Source: Sphingomonas sp. SORGH_AS_0879 (GTDB taxonomy: Bacteria > Pseudomonadota > Alphaproteobacteria > Sphingomonadales > Sphingomonadaceae). From it: a DNA stretch of 64,000 bases. How positions within the stretch are numbered: position 1 is the stretch's first letter; the number at the start of each line of letters is the position of its first letter. Position numbers and translations under genes: made by a program. Under the pieces are notes generated by a model, which ran no database searches, was not told the origin of the DNA, and saw only the letters and a list, made by a program, of their open reading frames with translations. This document shows, in pieces, positions 35,109-46,282 of this stretch. Where the stretch lies: assembly GCF_030819175.1 (NCBI RefSeq), contig NZ_JAUTBJ010000002.1, forward strand, positions 10,001-74,000. The letters are read 5' to 3'.

Positions 35109-36052
35109 GCGCGTACCTTCCGAACCAATGCCGTCAGACCAAAGCCCGCGATCAGCACGACATGGACCAACAGGGTCAGTGCCGCGGTGAACGCGATCAG
35201 CTCGCTCAATTCCTGATCCTGCCCGATCAACAGGATCGCGAAATTGGCGAAAAGAAGGTCCTTGTTGGGCACGAGCGGCAGGCGCGACACGAGCAGCCGC
35301 GCCGCCGACAGGAACAGCCACATGCCCAGCGACACGCTCGGCATCCCGTAATGCCAGGCCAGCGCGACCAGCAGCGAATTGGCGATCAGCCGCACGCAGT
35401 GAACCGTGAAGATCCACCACAGCGTCTTGCGGTCGAGCGAGAAGACCCGCCGCGAGAAGATCAGGAAGGGCAGCGAGGTCGCCATGACGATCGCGATCGA
35501 TCCCCAGACCAGCCGCAACTGCTCGGGCGTCAGCAGTTCGCGACCGACCGGCAGGGCCAGGCCGATCATCAACAGGGTGATCGCATTGCCCGCGATCGCC
35601 GACAGGATGCCGACATCCTTGACCGCGCCGAACGGCGCCGCGACCATCTTCGCATGGGCCCGCGCCCAGGCGTAGAAATAGGCCTCGCCCGAATAGCTGA
35701 AGGCGACCTCGTTGGCGATCCGCTTGCGGATCAGCGCGGCCAGGCCGCTGATCGGAATACCCCAGAGACGGCGGAAGATGATATAGTCGCCGATCGGCAA
35801 CGCCATGTAGAGCCCGACGAACACGACATAGAAGAGCGGGTTGGTCGGCACCGAATGGCTGAGCCCCACCAGCCCGCGCCCGAGCAGTTCCTGCCCCAAC
35901 CCGACCACCATCGCGATGGTCAGGACCGCGCCGATGATGGCGGGCCAGCGCCGCTTCACGGTCTTCAACGGCTCCAGCGCGGCGATGTCGCGCGCCACCG
36001 GGGCACCGGTTGCGGCCGGGGGTCCGACAGGCACGGCCTGTTGCGGGGTCAT
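35105..36052 (-). CDS. Polytopic membrane protein of unknown function
   Basis: 315 residues with about seven to eight hydrophobic helices (first near 36-57). It has the polar conserved-looking stretch NEVAFSYSGEAYFYAWARAH and a C-terminal positively charged end (VRKVRA). The N-terminal 30 residues are Pro/Ala-rich and cytoplasmic. The topology recalls flippase-like or lysylphosphatidylglycerol synthase membrane regions, but I see no decisive motif. First gene of the unit with DUF2141 and GT4, so a role in making or moving a glycolipid is plausible inference. Confidence 0.75.
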   Translation of the reverse strand: MTPQQAVPVGPPAATGAPVARDIAALEPLKTVKRRWPAIIGAVLTIAMVVGLGQELLGRGLVGLSHSVPTNPLFYVVFVGLYMALPIGDYIIFRRLWGIPISGLAALIRKRIANEVAFSYSGEAYFYAWARAHAKMVAAPFGAVKDVGILSAIAGNAITLLMIGLALPVGRELLTPEQLRLVWGSIAIVMATSLPFLIFSRRVFSLDRKTLWWIFTVHCVRLIANSLLVALAWHYGMPSVSLGMWLFLSAARLLVSRLPLVPNKDLLFANFAILLIGQDQELSELIAFTAALTLLVHVVLIAGFGLTALVRKVRA

Positions 36053-36265
36053 GGGATCATCTCGTTCATTCTGCACGTTAGGGAGATTCCTCGGCGGCGT
36101 TCGCCGGTGGCGCCCGCTAACCTCAACACTGCTTTCTCGCACCTGAATAAGAATTCACCTTTGGGGGGCGATTGTGTCCACCTTAGGGCTGGAATTGACA
36201 TATTTACGCGACAAGCTGCGCGTACCTCCGGCACCCGATCCCCTCCTCATCCGTTACCGGAGCCC

Positions 36266-37414
36266 ATGCCAGCCGATCACATCCTGACCTATGCGCTGGC
36301 GATGCGTGGCGGCGTGGAAGCCGCACTGGCGCGCATGCTCCAGGGCTGGACCCGGCAGGGTCGGCGGGTGACCCTGGTGCTGGGCGAGGAAAGCGGCCGG
36401 TTCCAGCACGGCGTGCCGTCGGGGGTGGAGATAGTGACGCTGGGGCACCAGCGCTATACCGGGCTGTGCACCACCCTGCCCGCGATGATCGACCGGATGC
36501 GGCCCGACATCATCTTCTGTCCCGGCAATCATTATACCAGCATGGCGGCCTGGGCGCGGCTGCGGCTGGCGGGGGCGTGCCCGCCGATCGTCGGCAAGAT
36601 GTCCAACGCGGTCGACCGGGGCGATCATCATCCGATCGTCGCCTGGGGCCAGCGGCAATGGCTGGCCCGGCACCGGCTGTTCCTGGACTCGCTGGTGGCG
36701 ATGACCCCCGCCACCGCGCGGGCGGCGCGAGAGGCGACCGGGCTGTCGGTCGCGGTTATCCCGAACCCACCCTCCGCCCTTCCCGCCAGCGGCCCCGACA
36801 CGATCCTGCCGCCCGGTCGGCGGATCTTGGGGGTCGGACGGCTGGAGCCGCAGAAGCGCTGGGACCGGCTGATCACCGCGCTGACCCATCTGCCCGAGGA
36901 TGTCGGGCTGACCATATTGGGCGAGGGCAGCCTGCGGCCCGCGCTGACCGCGCAGATCGCGGTGCTGGGGCTGGAACATCGCGTCTCGCTGCCCGGCCAT
37001 GTCGCCAATCCGAGCGCCGCCATGGCCGCCGCGCCGGTACTGGCGCTGCCGTCCGATTATGAAGGCGTGCCGGGCGTGCTGCGCGAGGCGCTGGCGGTGG
37101 GCACGCCGGTCGTCACCACCGATTCGAGTCCCGCGGTGCACGAGATCGTCACCGATCCCTCGCTGGGCACCATCGTCCCGCGTGAGGATCTGGGTGCGCT
37201 GGTCGCGGGGTTGCGGCACTGGCTGAACCCGGTCGCGCCCCGCCCCGATCCGGTGCCGGAACCGGGGCAGGACTCGGCGGAGCGCTATCTGGCGCTGTTC
37301 GACTCGATCGTCACCGCCCGGCAGCGACGCGACGCGCTGGCGTCAGGCGATGTCGGATTCGGCGCGCGCGCTGTCGCCGTCGCGCGCCGCCTCGCGCTCC
37401 GACCGGCGCTGTAG
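36266..37414 (+). CDS. GT4-like glycosyltransferase
   Basis: A 382-residue GT-B fold enzyme. YALAMRGGVEAALARMLQGW is the N-terminal Gly loop, ILGVGRLEPQKRWDRLITAL starts the donor domain, and DYEGVPGVLREALAVGTP contains the retaining E-x7-E motif. Divergent from the membrane protein/DUF2141/GT4 unit across 213 bp containing an AT-rich TTGACA-containing stretch near 36195. Its last 72 bp overlap the convergent AI-2E gene tail. Confidence 0.88.
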   Translation: MPADHILTYALAMRGGVEAALARMLQGWTRQGRRVTLVLGEESGRFQHGVPSGVEIVTLGHQRYTGLCTTLPAMIDRMRPDIIFCPGNHYTSMAAWARLRLAGACPPIVGKMSNAVDRGDHHPIVAWGQRQWLARHRLFLDSLVAMTPATARAAREATGLSVAVIPNPPSALPASGPDTILPPGRRILGVGRLEPQKRWDRLITALTHLPEDVGLTILGEGSLRPALTAQIAVLGLEHRVSLPGHVANPSAAMAAAPVLALPSDYEGVPGVLREALAVGTPVVTTDSSPAVHEIVTDPSLGTIVPREDLGALVAGLRHWLNPVAPRPDPVPEPGQDSAERYLALFDSIVTARQRRDALASGDVGFGARAVAVARRLALRPAL

Positions 37415-38428
37415 CGCGGACTTGATCATCGCGGTCATCGGGTCGGCCAGCGCCAGCCCGAGAATGCCGAACAGCGCGCTCGCCATGATCTGGGTCGACA
37501 GGGTCAGCGCCGGGGGCAGGTCGACGGTGCGCTTGGCGACCATCGGCACCACGACATAGCCGTCGAAGGTCTGCACGACCAGATAGGTGCCGATCGCCCA
37601 GAAGCCCGCATCGGTGCCCGCCGAAAAGCCGACCGCGACCATCAGCGCGCCGGTGATGATCGCCCCGATATTGGGGATGAACGCCAATATCCCCGCGATG
37701 ATGCCGAGCAGCAGCGCCATCGGCACGCCCCCGATCATCAGCGCGATGCCGGTCAGCACCCCCTCGAACGCCATGCCGAGCAGCCGTCCGGCGAGCAGCT
37801 TGCGAAGCGTGCCCATTACCCGTGCCTGGGTGATCGCGAATTCGGCGCGCGCGGCGCGCGGCACCACCCATTGCAACCCGCGCGCATAGCCATCCGGGTC
37901 CATCGCCAGGAACAGGCCGATGATCAGCATCATGAACATGCTCGTCACCGCGCCGACTGCCGTGCCGACCCAGGAGGTGAGCCGCCCGATCGATCCCAGC
38001 GACTGTTTGAGCAGGCCGTTGATGTCCGAGGTGCCGGGCATCAACCCCTGCGACGCCAGCCAGCCGGCCACGCGCCCCGCCTGCGTCTCCAGCGTGGAGC
38101 GAAGCTGGGTCACCTGCTGCACGACCTCGACCCCGGTGAGGTAGAAGGTGCCGAGCAGGAACGCCGTCACCGCCAGCACGACGATCGACAGCCGCCAGCC
38201 GCGCCCGATCGGCAGCACCCGGCCGAGCAGCCGGACACCACCGTCGAGCAGCGTCGCGAAGACCAGCCCGGCGAAGATCACCAGCAGCGGCTGGACCAGC
38301 AGCACCGTCACCGCCATCGCCGCGATCAGGCCCAGCCAGATCGCCGCGCGCATCAGTTCCCGCCGGACGAAGCCCTCGCGAAACTCGATCGGCGCGGGGT
38401 CTTTCGTCAGCGGGACGGGATCGCTCAT
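37343..38428 (-). CDS. AI-2E family transporter
   Basis: A 361-residue inner-membrane protein with eight helices. The amphipathic central part (about 70-160, VVQQVTQLRSTLETQAGRVA) is followed by the conserved C-terminal helices, including IGGVPMALLLGIIAGILAFIP and FDGYVVVPMVAKRTVDLPP. The family includes TqsA/PerM-like exporters and Na+/H+ antiporters; function here is unassigned. The start overlaps the lepB stop by 4 bp. Confidence 0.9.
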   Translation of the reverse strand: MSDPVPLTKDPAPIEFREGFVRRELMRAAIWLGLIAAMAVTVLLVQPLLVIFAGLVFATLLDGGVRLLGRVLPIGRGWRLSIVVLAVTAFLLGTFYLTGVEVVQQVTQLRSTLETQAGRVAGWLASQGLMPGTSDINGLLKQSLGSIGRLTSWVGTAVGAVTSMFMMLIIGLFLAMDPDGYARGLQWVVPRAARAEFAITQARVMGTLRKLLAGRLLGMAFEGVLTGIALMIGGVPMALLLGIIAGILAFIPNIGAIITGALMVAVGFSAGTDAGFWAIGTYLVVQTFDGYVVVPMVAKRTVDLPPALTLSTQIMASALFGILGLALADPMTAMIKSALQRRSEREAARDGDSARAESDIA

Positions 38429-39393
38429 GATCCGGGATTCACCGTGGTCGGATGGAGCGAGCTGCCCGCCCGGCCCGAGCGGAGCGAACCCCACCAGGTC
38501 AACGGATTGAGCGTCGCGTCGCCGTCCAGGCTGAAGGTCACGAACTCGGCCCGCCCGCCGATATTCTCATAGGGCACCGGCCCGCCCAGCCCCAATTCGG
38601 CCAGCGAGAAGCGGCTGTCGGCCGAACGGTCGCGATTGTCGCCCATCAGGAAGACATGGTCGGCGGGGATGGTGATCGGCCCGTAATTATCACCGGGACT
38701 CCATCCCAGTTCGACCGTGTCGTAACGGCGGTTGTTGGGCAGCGTCTCGGTCACGATCGGCAGGTGGCAGACCCACTGGCCGCTCGGCAACCGCACCTTG
38801 GCTTCCTCGCCATAGTCGGAGGCCTTGCAGGGGCTGTTGGTGTCGACCGGAATGTCGACATAATGGAGCGGCCCGCGCTCGACCGGCTTGCCGTTCAGGA
38901 TGACGGTGCCGTCGCGCACCTCCAGCCGGTCGCCGGGCAGGCCGATCACCCGCTTGATATAGTCGTTATGCGTGCCCGGCGGCGTCACGATCACCACATC
39001 GCCGCGCGTCGGCAGCGAGCCGAACAGGCGGCCATGGATGAAGGGTAGCTGCGCGCTCCAGCTATCGGTCGGCTGGCGAAGGACCAGCGACTTGAAGATC
39101 GCGATCGGGTTCGGAATGGTCGGCGAGACATAGGACCAGCCATAAGCGAACTTGCTGACGACCAGCCGGTCCCCGACCTGCAACCCCGGCAGCATCGATT
39201 CGGACGGGATGTAGAAGGGCTTGGCGAGGAAGCTGTGAAAGCCGAGTACGATCAGGAGCAGCCAGAACAGCCCCTTGACCTCGGCCCACCAGTCGGTGCC
39301 CTTTTTCCTGGCGGGCGGCGTGGCATCCGACGGCTTGACCGCCGGTTGATCCGCGGGCGTGCCCTGGTTCGTGTCCAACACCGCGTCCTTCAT
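38425..39393 (-). CDS. lepB: Signal peptidase I
   Basis: Cleaves signal peptides of exported proteins at the periplasmic face. 322 residues with an N-terminal helix at about 41-58. The catalytic serine is S66 (IPSESMLPG) and the lysine K147 ([11 protein letters not shown]), with [11 protein letters not shown] forming the third conserved box. About 38 extra N-terminal residues are cytoplasmic and Pro/Asp-rich. Overlaps the acpS stop by 4 bp, so pdxJ-acpS-lepB-AI-2E form a tight minus-strand operon. Confidence 0.96.
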   Translation of the reverse strand: MKDAVLDTNQGTPADQPAVKPSDATPPARKKGTDWWAEVKGLFWLLLIVLGFHSFLAKPFYIPSESMLPGLQVGDRLVVSKFAYGWSYVSPTIPNPIAIFKSLVLRQPTDSWSAQLPFIHGRLFGSLPTRGDVVIVTPPGTHNDYIKRVIGLPGDRLEVRDGTVILNGKPVERGPLHYVDIPVDTNSPCKASDYGEEAKVRLPSGQWVCHLPIVTETLPNNRRYDTVELGWSPGDNYGPITIPADHVFLMGDNRDRSADSRFSLAELGLGGPVPYENIGGRAEFVTFSLDGDATLNPLTWWGSLRSGRAGSSLHPTTVNPGS

Positions 39394-39800
39394 GCGGAAA
39401 CTTCCGGTCTCGCCTCGATCACGACAAAGGCCTGGGCCCAGGGGTGATCGTCGGTCATGGTCAAGTGAATATAGGCGACGTGGCCCGCCGGGGTCATCGC
39501 GTCAAGCCGTTCCCGCGCGCCGCCCGTCAAAGACAAGGTCGGCGCGCCGCCGGGCAGGTTGATCACCCCGATATCGCGCATGAAGACGCCGTGGGCGAAG
39601 CCGGTGCCGACCGCCTTCGAAAAGGCCTCCTTGGCGGCGAAGCGCTTGGCATAGGTGCCCGCGCGGGTGAAGGGGCGTCTGGCGGCCTTGGCCTGTTCCA
39701 CCTCGGTGAAGCAACGCGCCTCGAACCGGCCGCCATGCCGGTCGAGCGCGGCCTGGATCCGCTCGATATTGCAGAGGTCCGAGCCGAGACCGATGATCAT
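39390..39800 (-). CDS. acpS: Holo-[acyl-carrier-protein] synthase
   Basis: Transfers phosphopantetheine from CoA to acyl-carrier proteins. 136 residues. Mg-binding [12 protein letters not shown] with Asp8, and the second motif [16 protein letters not shown] are intact. The longer open frame to 40001 is translated repeat; the ATG at 39800 is the family start. Separated from pdxJ by a family B repeat. Confidence 0.95.
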   Translation of the reverse strand: MIIGLGSDLCNIERIQAALDRHGGRFEARCFTEVEQAKAARRPFTRAGTYAKRFAAKEAFSKAVGTGFAHGVFMRDIGVINLPGGAPTLSLTGGARERLDAMTPAGHVAYIHLTMTDDHPWAQAFVVIEARPEVSA

Positions 39801-39804
39801 GCTA

Positions 39805-39933
39805 TCCTCCCCGGTACGGGGAGGGGGACCAGCCGCAGGCTGGTGGAGGGGGGGCTCCACCGCGCGAATCCCTTGGGGCGATCCCCCTCCACCCCCGCTT
39901 CGCGGCGGTCCCCCTCCCCGTGCCGGGGAGGAT
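39805..39933. repeat. Family B repeat between acpS and pdxJ
   Basis: ATCCTCCCCGGTACGGGGAGG on one side and CTCCCCGTGCCGGGGAGGAT on the other, in inverted orientation. The element abuts the pdxJ stop and the acpS start region. It lies inside an otherwise tight operon, so operon transcription must pass through it. Confidence 0.85.
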
Positions 39934-40662
39934 TCACCGCGCCAGGTCCATCGCGGCGCGCATCTTGCGCACGACTTCCGGCAAACCGACGAACACCGCA
40001 TCGGCGATCAGGAAATGGCCGATGTTCAGTTCACGCACCTGCGGGATCGCCGCGATGGGGGCGACATTGTCATAGGTCAGGCCGTGGCCCGCATGAACCT
40101 CGATCCCGTTCTTCGCCGCCAGCGCCGCCGCGTCCGACAAGCGGCGCAGTTCCTCGGTGCGCGCCTCGCCATCCCGTTCGGCATAGCGACCGGTGTGCAG
40201 TTCGACGACCGGCACGCGCAGGTTCAACGCCGCCTCGATCTGGCGCGGATCGGGTTCGATGAACAGCGAGACGCGGATGCCCGCCTCGCCCAGCTTCGCC
40301 ACCATGGGAGCCAGCCATTCGCGCTGCCCGGCGGCGTCGAGTCCGCCCTCGGTCGTCCGCTCCTCGCGCTTTTCGGGAACGATGCAGGCGGCGTGGGGGC
40401 CGTGCTTCAGCGCGATGACGAGCATCTCCTCCGTCGCCGCCATTTCCAGGTTGAGCGGCACGGTCAGTTCCGCCGACAGCCGCGCGATATCGTCATCGGT
40501 GATGTGCCGCCGGTCCTCGCGCAGATGCGCAGTGATCCCGTCCGCCCCGGCCTCGGCCGCGATCAGCGCCGCCTTGACCGGATCGGGATAGCCCGCCCCG
40601 CGCGCGTTCCGCACGGTCGCGACATGGTCGATATTGACGCCCAGGCGCAGATGCTCGGTCAT
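39934..40662 (-). CDS. pdxJ: Pyridoxine 5'-phosphate synthase
   Basis: Final ring closure of the DXP-dependent vitamin B6 pathway. 242-residue TIM barrel. [15 protein letters not shown] at the N-terminus, HLREDRRHI with phosphate and active-site residues, and the C-terminal GHGLTYDNV and [11 protein letters not shown] match the family. Start overlaps the pyrE stop by 4 bp. Confidence 0.96.
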   Translation of the reverse strand: MTEHLRLGVNIDHVATVRNARGAGYPDPVKAALIAAEAGADGITAHLREDRRHITDDDIARLSAELTVPLNLEMAATEEMLVIALKHGPHAACIVPEKREERTTEGGLDAAGQREWLAPMVAKLGEAGIRVSLFIEPDPRQIEAALNLRVPVVELHTGRYAERDGEARTEELRRLSDAAALAAKNGIEVHAGHGLTYDNVAPIAAIPQVRELNIGHFLIADAVFVGLPEVVRKMRAAMDLAR

Positions 40663-41243
40663 GCCGCCGCGCGGCTCCCCGGCTTGATCGCAGGCGTAGC
40701 CGCCAGTTCGGGGGGCAGATCGTCCGGGCTGTAGCTGGGCACGTCGAGTCGGATCAGCGGGAAGAACGGCACACCCAGATCGGCCTTGCCGTTCGAGCGA
40801 TCGACCAGCGAAGCCGCCGCGATCGTCTCTCCCCCTTCGCGCGCGATGGCGGCGATCGCCTCGCGGCTGGACAGGCCGGTGGTGACCACGTCTTCCATCA
40901 TCAGCACCTTCTGCCCCGCATCCAGCCGGAAGCCGCGACGCAGGTGGAAAACTCCCTCGGGCCGCTCCAGGAACATGCCCGGCACGCCCAGCGCGCGCGC
41001 CATCTCGTGGCCGACGATCACGCCGCCCATGGCGGGGGCGACGACCGCGCTGATCTGCTCCCGGATCTCCGCCGGAATTTTCGCGGCGACCGCCTCGCAC
41101 AGCCGGGCGGCGCGGGCCGGGTCCATCAGCACGCGCGCGCATTGCAGATAGCGCGGGCTGCGCAAGCCGGAGGAGAGGATGAAATGCCCTTCGAGCAGCG
41201 CCTCTGCGGCGCGGAACTCGGCTAGGACGTCTTCATCGGTCAT
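40659..41243 (-). CDS. pyrE: Orotate phosphoribosyltransferase
   Basis: Pyrimidine synthesis: joins orotate and PRPP to orotidine monophosphate. 194 residues. The PRPP loop is [13 protein letters not shown] (acidic pair ED), and [16 protein letters not shown] is the N-terminal substrate loop. Start at 41243; longer open frame upstream is not supported. Head of the pyrE-pdxJ-acpS-lepB operon. Confidence 0.96.
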   Translation of the reverse strand: MTDEDVLAEFRAAEALLEGHFILSSGLRSPRYLQCARVLMDPARAARLCEAVAAKIPAEIREQISAVVAPAMGGVIVGHEMARALGVPGMFLERPEGVFHLRRGFRLDAGQKVLMMEDVVTTGLSSREAIAAIAREGGETIAAASLVDRSNGKADLGVPFFPLIRLDVPSYSPDDLPPELAATPAIKPGSRAAA

Positions 41244-41327
41244 GGGGCAACTCCGGCATCGGTCAGATGACCCGGCCTCATAGGATCGCCCCCGCCCCCA
41301 TGCAATCGGCCATGCGACGCTCAAGGG

Positions 41328-41355
41328 TTGAGGGGGCGCGGTCCCGTGCTATAGT
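41328..41355 (+). promoter_or_regulatory. Predicted sigma70-type promoter of the cytochrome oxidase operon
   Basis: TTGAGG (41328-41333) and TATAGT (41350-41355) with a 16-bp spacer, in the 198-bp gap between divergent pyrE and ctaC. The start site is expected near 41362, giving a leader of about 80 nt before ctaC. Confidence 0.65.
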
Positions 41356-41441
41356 CGCCTCAACAAAAATGACAGGACGCCCCGTCTCAGCCCGTCGAAC
41401 CACCGACGGACAGGCGAGGGAGGATGGGAGACGAAAGCGGG

Positions 41442-42650
41442 ATGAGCGAGGTCAAGCGCATGTCCGGACCCCGGAGGATGAGGATGCCGAAACGGATGAA
41501 GGCGCTGGCGATCGCCGCCGGGCTGGGCCTGTTGTCGAGTGCGGCCATCGCGACTCCGGCCGCGCCGCCCAAGGCTGCACCACAGGCCGCCGCCGAGGGA
41601 CAGGGCGTCTCCAACACCGCGCCGACCAGCGCCGCCGCGCCCGCCACCGCCGCGCCGACCAGCCCGCTGCTTGCGCAGGACGGCGCGCCCGCGACGACCA
41701 TCGATCCCAATGTCGGCCTGCCGATCGACGGGCGCATCGGCCTTCAGCCTCAGGTGACGAAGAACGGCGAGTTCGCGCACTGGATGCACAATGGCGTGCT
41801 GATGCCGGTCATCACGATCATCTGCATCCTCGTGCTGCTGCTGCTCGCCTGGGTCGTGTTCCGCTATCGCCGCGCCGCCAATCCGGTCGCGTCCAAGACC
41901 AGCCACAACACGCTGGTCGAGGTGTTGTGGACGCTGGGGCCGGTGGTGGTCCTGGTCCTGATCGCCATCCCCTCGATCGGCCTGCTCCAGGCGCAGTTCA
42001 AGCCCGCGCCCGCCGGGGCCGTCACGCTGAAGGCGATCGGCAACCAATGGTATTGGACCTATCAATACCCCGATCATGGCGGGATCGAGATCACCGCCAA
42101 CATGCTGAAGGAAAAGGATCAGGTGGCGCCGGGTGAGCGCGCGCGCACCGATGCCGACGGTCCGCGCCTGCTGGCGGTGGACAATCGCATCGTCCTGCCC
42201 GTCGGCGTGCCGATCCGCCTGATCACCACCTCCAACGACGTCATCCATAGCTGGGCGATCCCCGCCTTCTGGATGAAGCTGGACGCGGTGCCCGGTCGGT
42301 TGAACGAGACCAGCTTCACCATCGAGAAGCCGGGCCTGTATTTCGGCCAATGCTCCGAATTGTGCGGCGCGCGCCACGCCTTCATGCCGATCGCGGTGCA
42401 GGCGGTGCCCCCGGCGCAATTCGCGGCCTGGGTCGCGGCCAAGGGCGGCCAGATGCCGGGTTCCAAGGCCCCCTCCTCCTCGGTCATTCCGCAGCCGGGT
42501 GCCGAGGGCTCGGCCTCCGAGGCGGCGCAGGCCAATGCCTCCGAGGCGGTGACCGGCCCCGCCGACAACGCCTCGACGCCCGCCCAGTCCCCCACTTCCG
42601 CGCAGGGCGCCACCGGCAATCCGGCGGGCCCCGGCAACGCTGGACAATAA
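41442..42650 (+). CDS. ctaC: Cytochrome c oxidase subunit II
   Basis: CuA-carrying subunit of the aa3-type oxidase in the inner membrane. About 402 residues: signal peptide, an unusual Ala/Pro-rich segment (about 35-75), two helices (MPVITIICILVLLLLAWVVF and VVVLVLIAIPSIGLLQAQF), then the CuA domain with HSWAIPAFWMKLDAVPGR and the copper ligands in CSELCGARHAFM. The last 50 residues are a Ser/Ala/Gln-rich tail. Start is ambiguous: ATGs at 41424 and 41442 are in frame; 41442 has GGGAG at a better distance. Confidence 0.94.
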   Translation: MSEVKRMSGPRRMRMPKRMKALAIAAGLGLLSSAAIATPAAPPKAAPQAAAEGQGVSNTAPTSAAAPATAAPTSPLLAQDGAPATTIDPNVGLPIDGRIGLQPQVTKNGEFAHWMHNGVLMPVITIICILVLLLLAWVVFRYRRAANPVASKTSHNTLVEVLWTLGPVVVLVLIAIPSIGLLQAQFKPAPAGAVTLKAIGNQWYWTYQYPDHGGIEITANMLKEKDQVAPGERARTDADGPRLLAVDNRIVLPVGVPIRLITTSNDVIHSWAIPAFWMKLDAVPGRLNETSFTIEKPGLYFGQCSELCGARHAFMPIAVQAVPPAQFAAWVAAKGGQMPGSKAPSSSVIPQPGAEGSASEAAQANASEAVTGPADNASTPAQSPTSAQGATGNPAGPGNAGQ

Positions 42651-44327
<1,677 letters not shown>

Positions 44328-44351
44328 CCGGCGTTTCCTCCTCCTCGATCA

Positions 44352-44385
44352 AGGCCCCCGGACCCATTGTCCGGGGGCCTTTTTC
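44352..44385 (+). terminator. Intrinsic terminator after ctaD
   Basis: A perfect 12-bp stem, AGGCCCCCGGAC (44352-44363) with GTCCGGGGGCCT (44369-44380), a 5-nt loop and a following T run. It ends the ctaC-ctaD transcript before the DUF1800 gene. Confidence 0.92.
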
Positions 44386-44521
44386 ATTACGCCATCGTCA
44401 CGATAGGTCCGTCTCGGCCAAATCGTTTCCATGATGCGACGAATCGAGGACCCCTGCACCTTCCATTAACCAGATAGGCTCATCCTGTCCCTCGGTCGCC
44501 AACCCGGCGACGCTATCGGAC

Positions 44522-46282
44522 ATGGATGTGATGACGGGGCGGGACTTTGTGGCGGAGCCGATGGCGGCGACCGTCGAGGACGGCACGGAACTGCCCATCG
44601 TCGAACGGCCGTCTGGCCATGCGGCGGGCAGGGCCGGCGCGGCGGCGCTGCCGCTGCTGGCGCTGGCCGCCTGTGGCGGCGGCGGAGGGGGCGGGAGCAC
44701 GGCCACCGCCACGGGCAGCGCCGAGGGCACGGCATCCACTCCCGCCACCACGACCCCCATCGTCGTGGTCAACGCCGCACCGACCGCCGTCGAGGCCAGC
44801 CGCTTCCTGGCGCAGGCCACGATGGGCGCGACCCGCGCCAGCATCGATACGGTCGTCTCGCGCGGCTATGACGGCTGGCTGAGCGACCAGTTCGCCCTGC
44901 CGCGCGCGACCAGCCATTGGGACTGGCTGATCGCCAATGGCTATGACACCGCCAAGGCGAACGCGATCAGCGGCTTCGACCCGTCCATGTGGCGCCAGAT
45001 GATCGTCGAGCCCGACCAGCTTCGCCAGCGCGTGGGCATGGCGCTGCTCGACATTCTGGTGGTCGGCATCGACCAGGCGAGCAGCACCTGGCGCGCCTTC
45101 GCCATGGCCGCCTATGTCGACATCCTGCTGGACAACGCCTTCGGCAATTATCGCGACCTGCTGGGCGCGGTGACGACCAATTTCGCGATGGGCCAGTTCC
45201 TGACCTATCAATATAATCGCAAGGCCAACCCGACCACCGGCACCCAGCCGGACGAGAATTACGCGCGCGAGCTGATGCAGTTGTTCACGCTGGGACTCAG
45301 CCAGCTGAACATGGACGGCACCCCCAAGCTGAACGGCGGACAGCCGATCGACACCTATGGCCAGGCCGATGTGTCCGGGCTGGCGCGCGTGTTCACCGGA
45401 CTGGTCCCGACCAGCACCGACAGCAACACGCCGACCCGGCTGCGCCAGCCGCTGGTGATGAACGCCACCCTCAACGAAACCGGCGCGTCGAGCTTTCTGG
45501 GCACCACGGTCAGCGGTGGCGGCATGGCGGGGATCGGCGCGGCGCTGGATGCGATCTTCGCGCATCCCAACGTGCCGCCCTTCATCTCGAAACAGTTGAT
45601 CCAGCGGCTGGTCACCAGCAACCCGTCGCCCGCCTATGTCACCCGGGTCGCGACCAAGTTCGTCGACAATGGCCAGGGCGTGCGCGGGGACATGAAGGCG
45701 GTGATCCGCGCCATCCTCCTCGACAGCGAGGCGCGCACCCTGTCCACCGCCACCACGGCGGGCAAGCTGCGCGAGCCGGTCCTGCGGCTGACCGGCTGGG
45801 CGCGCGCCTTCGGCGTCAATTCGCCCTCCAATGGCTGGGCGATCGGCGACACCTCCAACCCGTCGAACCGGTTGGGCCAGGCCAAGGGGCACAGCCCGTC
45901 GGTCTTCAACTTCTATCGCCCCGGCTATGCCCCGCCGGGCACCGGCATGGCGAGCAGCGGCCTGGTCGCGCCCGAGCTCCAGATCACCAGCGAACAGAGC
46001 GTCGTCGGCTATGTGAACTTCATGTACGGGCTGATCGCCAACGGCATCGGCGATGTGAAGGCCGATTACACCGCGATCCTGACCAAGGCGGCCGACAGCG
46101 CCGCGCTGGTCGACGAGGTCAATCTGATCCTCGCCGCCGGGCAATTGTCCGCCGCGACCCAGGCCACCATCCGGTCCGCGGTCGACAGCGTGTCGGCCAG
46201 CGCGACCAACGGCCCGATCAACCGGGTCGGCATCGCGATCCTGCTGACCATGGCCTCCCCCGACTATCTGACCCTGCGGTGA
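44522..46282 (+). CDS. DUF1800 lipoprotein-like protein
   Basis: A 586-residue exported protein. An N-terminal region with LPLLALAACGGGGGGG (lipobox LAAC, Cys at about 52) is preceded by 45 polar residues, so the signal peptide is unusually deep. The DUF1800 domain spans about 85-560, with ASRFLAQATMGATRASID, DENYARELMQLFTLGLSQLN and VFNFYRPGYAPPG. The DUF1800 and DUF1501 genes usually travel as a pair; the biochemical role is unknown and sulphatase-like or polysaccharide-related roles have been suggested. Overlaps the DUF1501 gene by 4 bp. Confidence 0.88.
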   Translation: MDVMTGRDFVAEPMAATVEDGTELPIVERPSGHAAGRAGAAALPLLALAACGGGGGGGSTATATGSAEGTASTPATTTPIVVVNAAPTAVEASRFLAQATMGATRASIDTVVSRGYDGWLSDQFALPRATSHWDWLIANGYDTAKANAISGFDPSMWRQMIVEPDQLRQRVGMALLDILVVGIDQASSTWRAFAMAAYVDILLDNAFGNYRDLLGAVTTNFAMGQFLTYQYNRKANPTTGTQPDENYARELMQLFTLGLSQLNMDGTPKLNGGQPIDTYGQADVSGLARVFTGLVPTSTDSNTPTRLRQPLVMNATLNETGASSFLGTTVSGGGMAGIGAALDAIFAHPNVPPFISKQLIQRLVTSNPSPAYVTRVATKFVDNGQGVRGDMKAVIRAILLDSEARTLSTATTAGKLREPVLRLTGWARAFGVNSPSNGWAIGDTSNPSNRLGQAKGHSPSVFNFYRPGYAPPGTGMASSGLVAPELQITSEQSVVGYVNFMYGLIANGIGDVKADYTAILTKAADSAALVDEVNLILAAGQLSAATQATIRSAVDSVSASATNGPINRVGIAILLTMASPDYLTLR

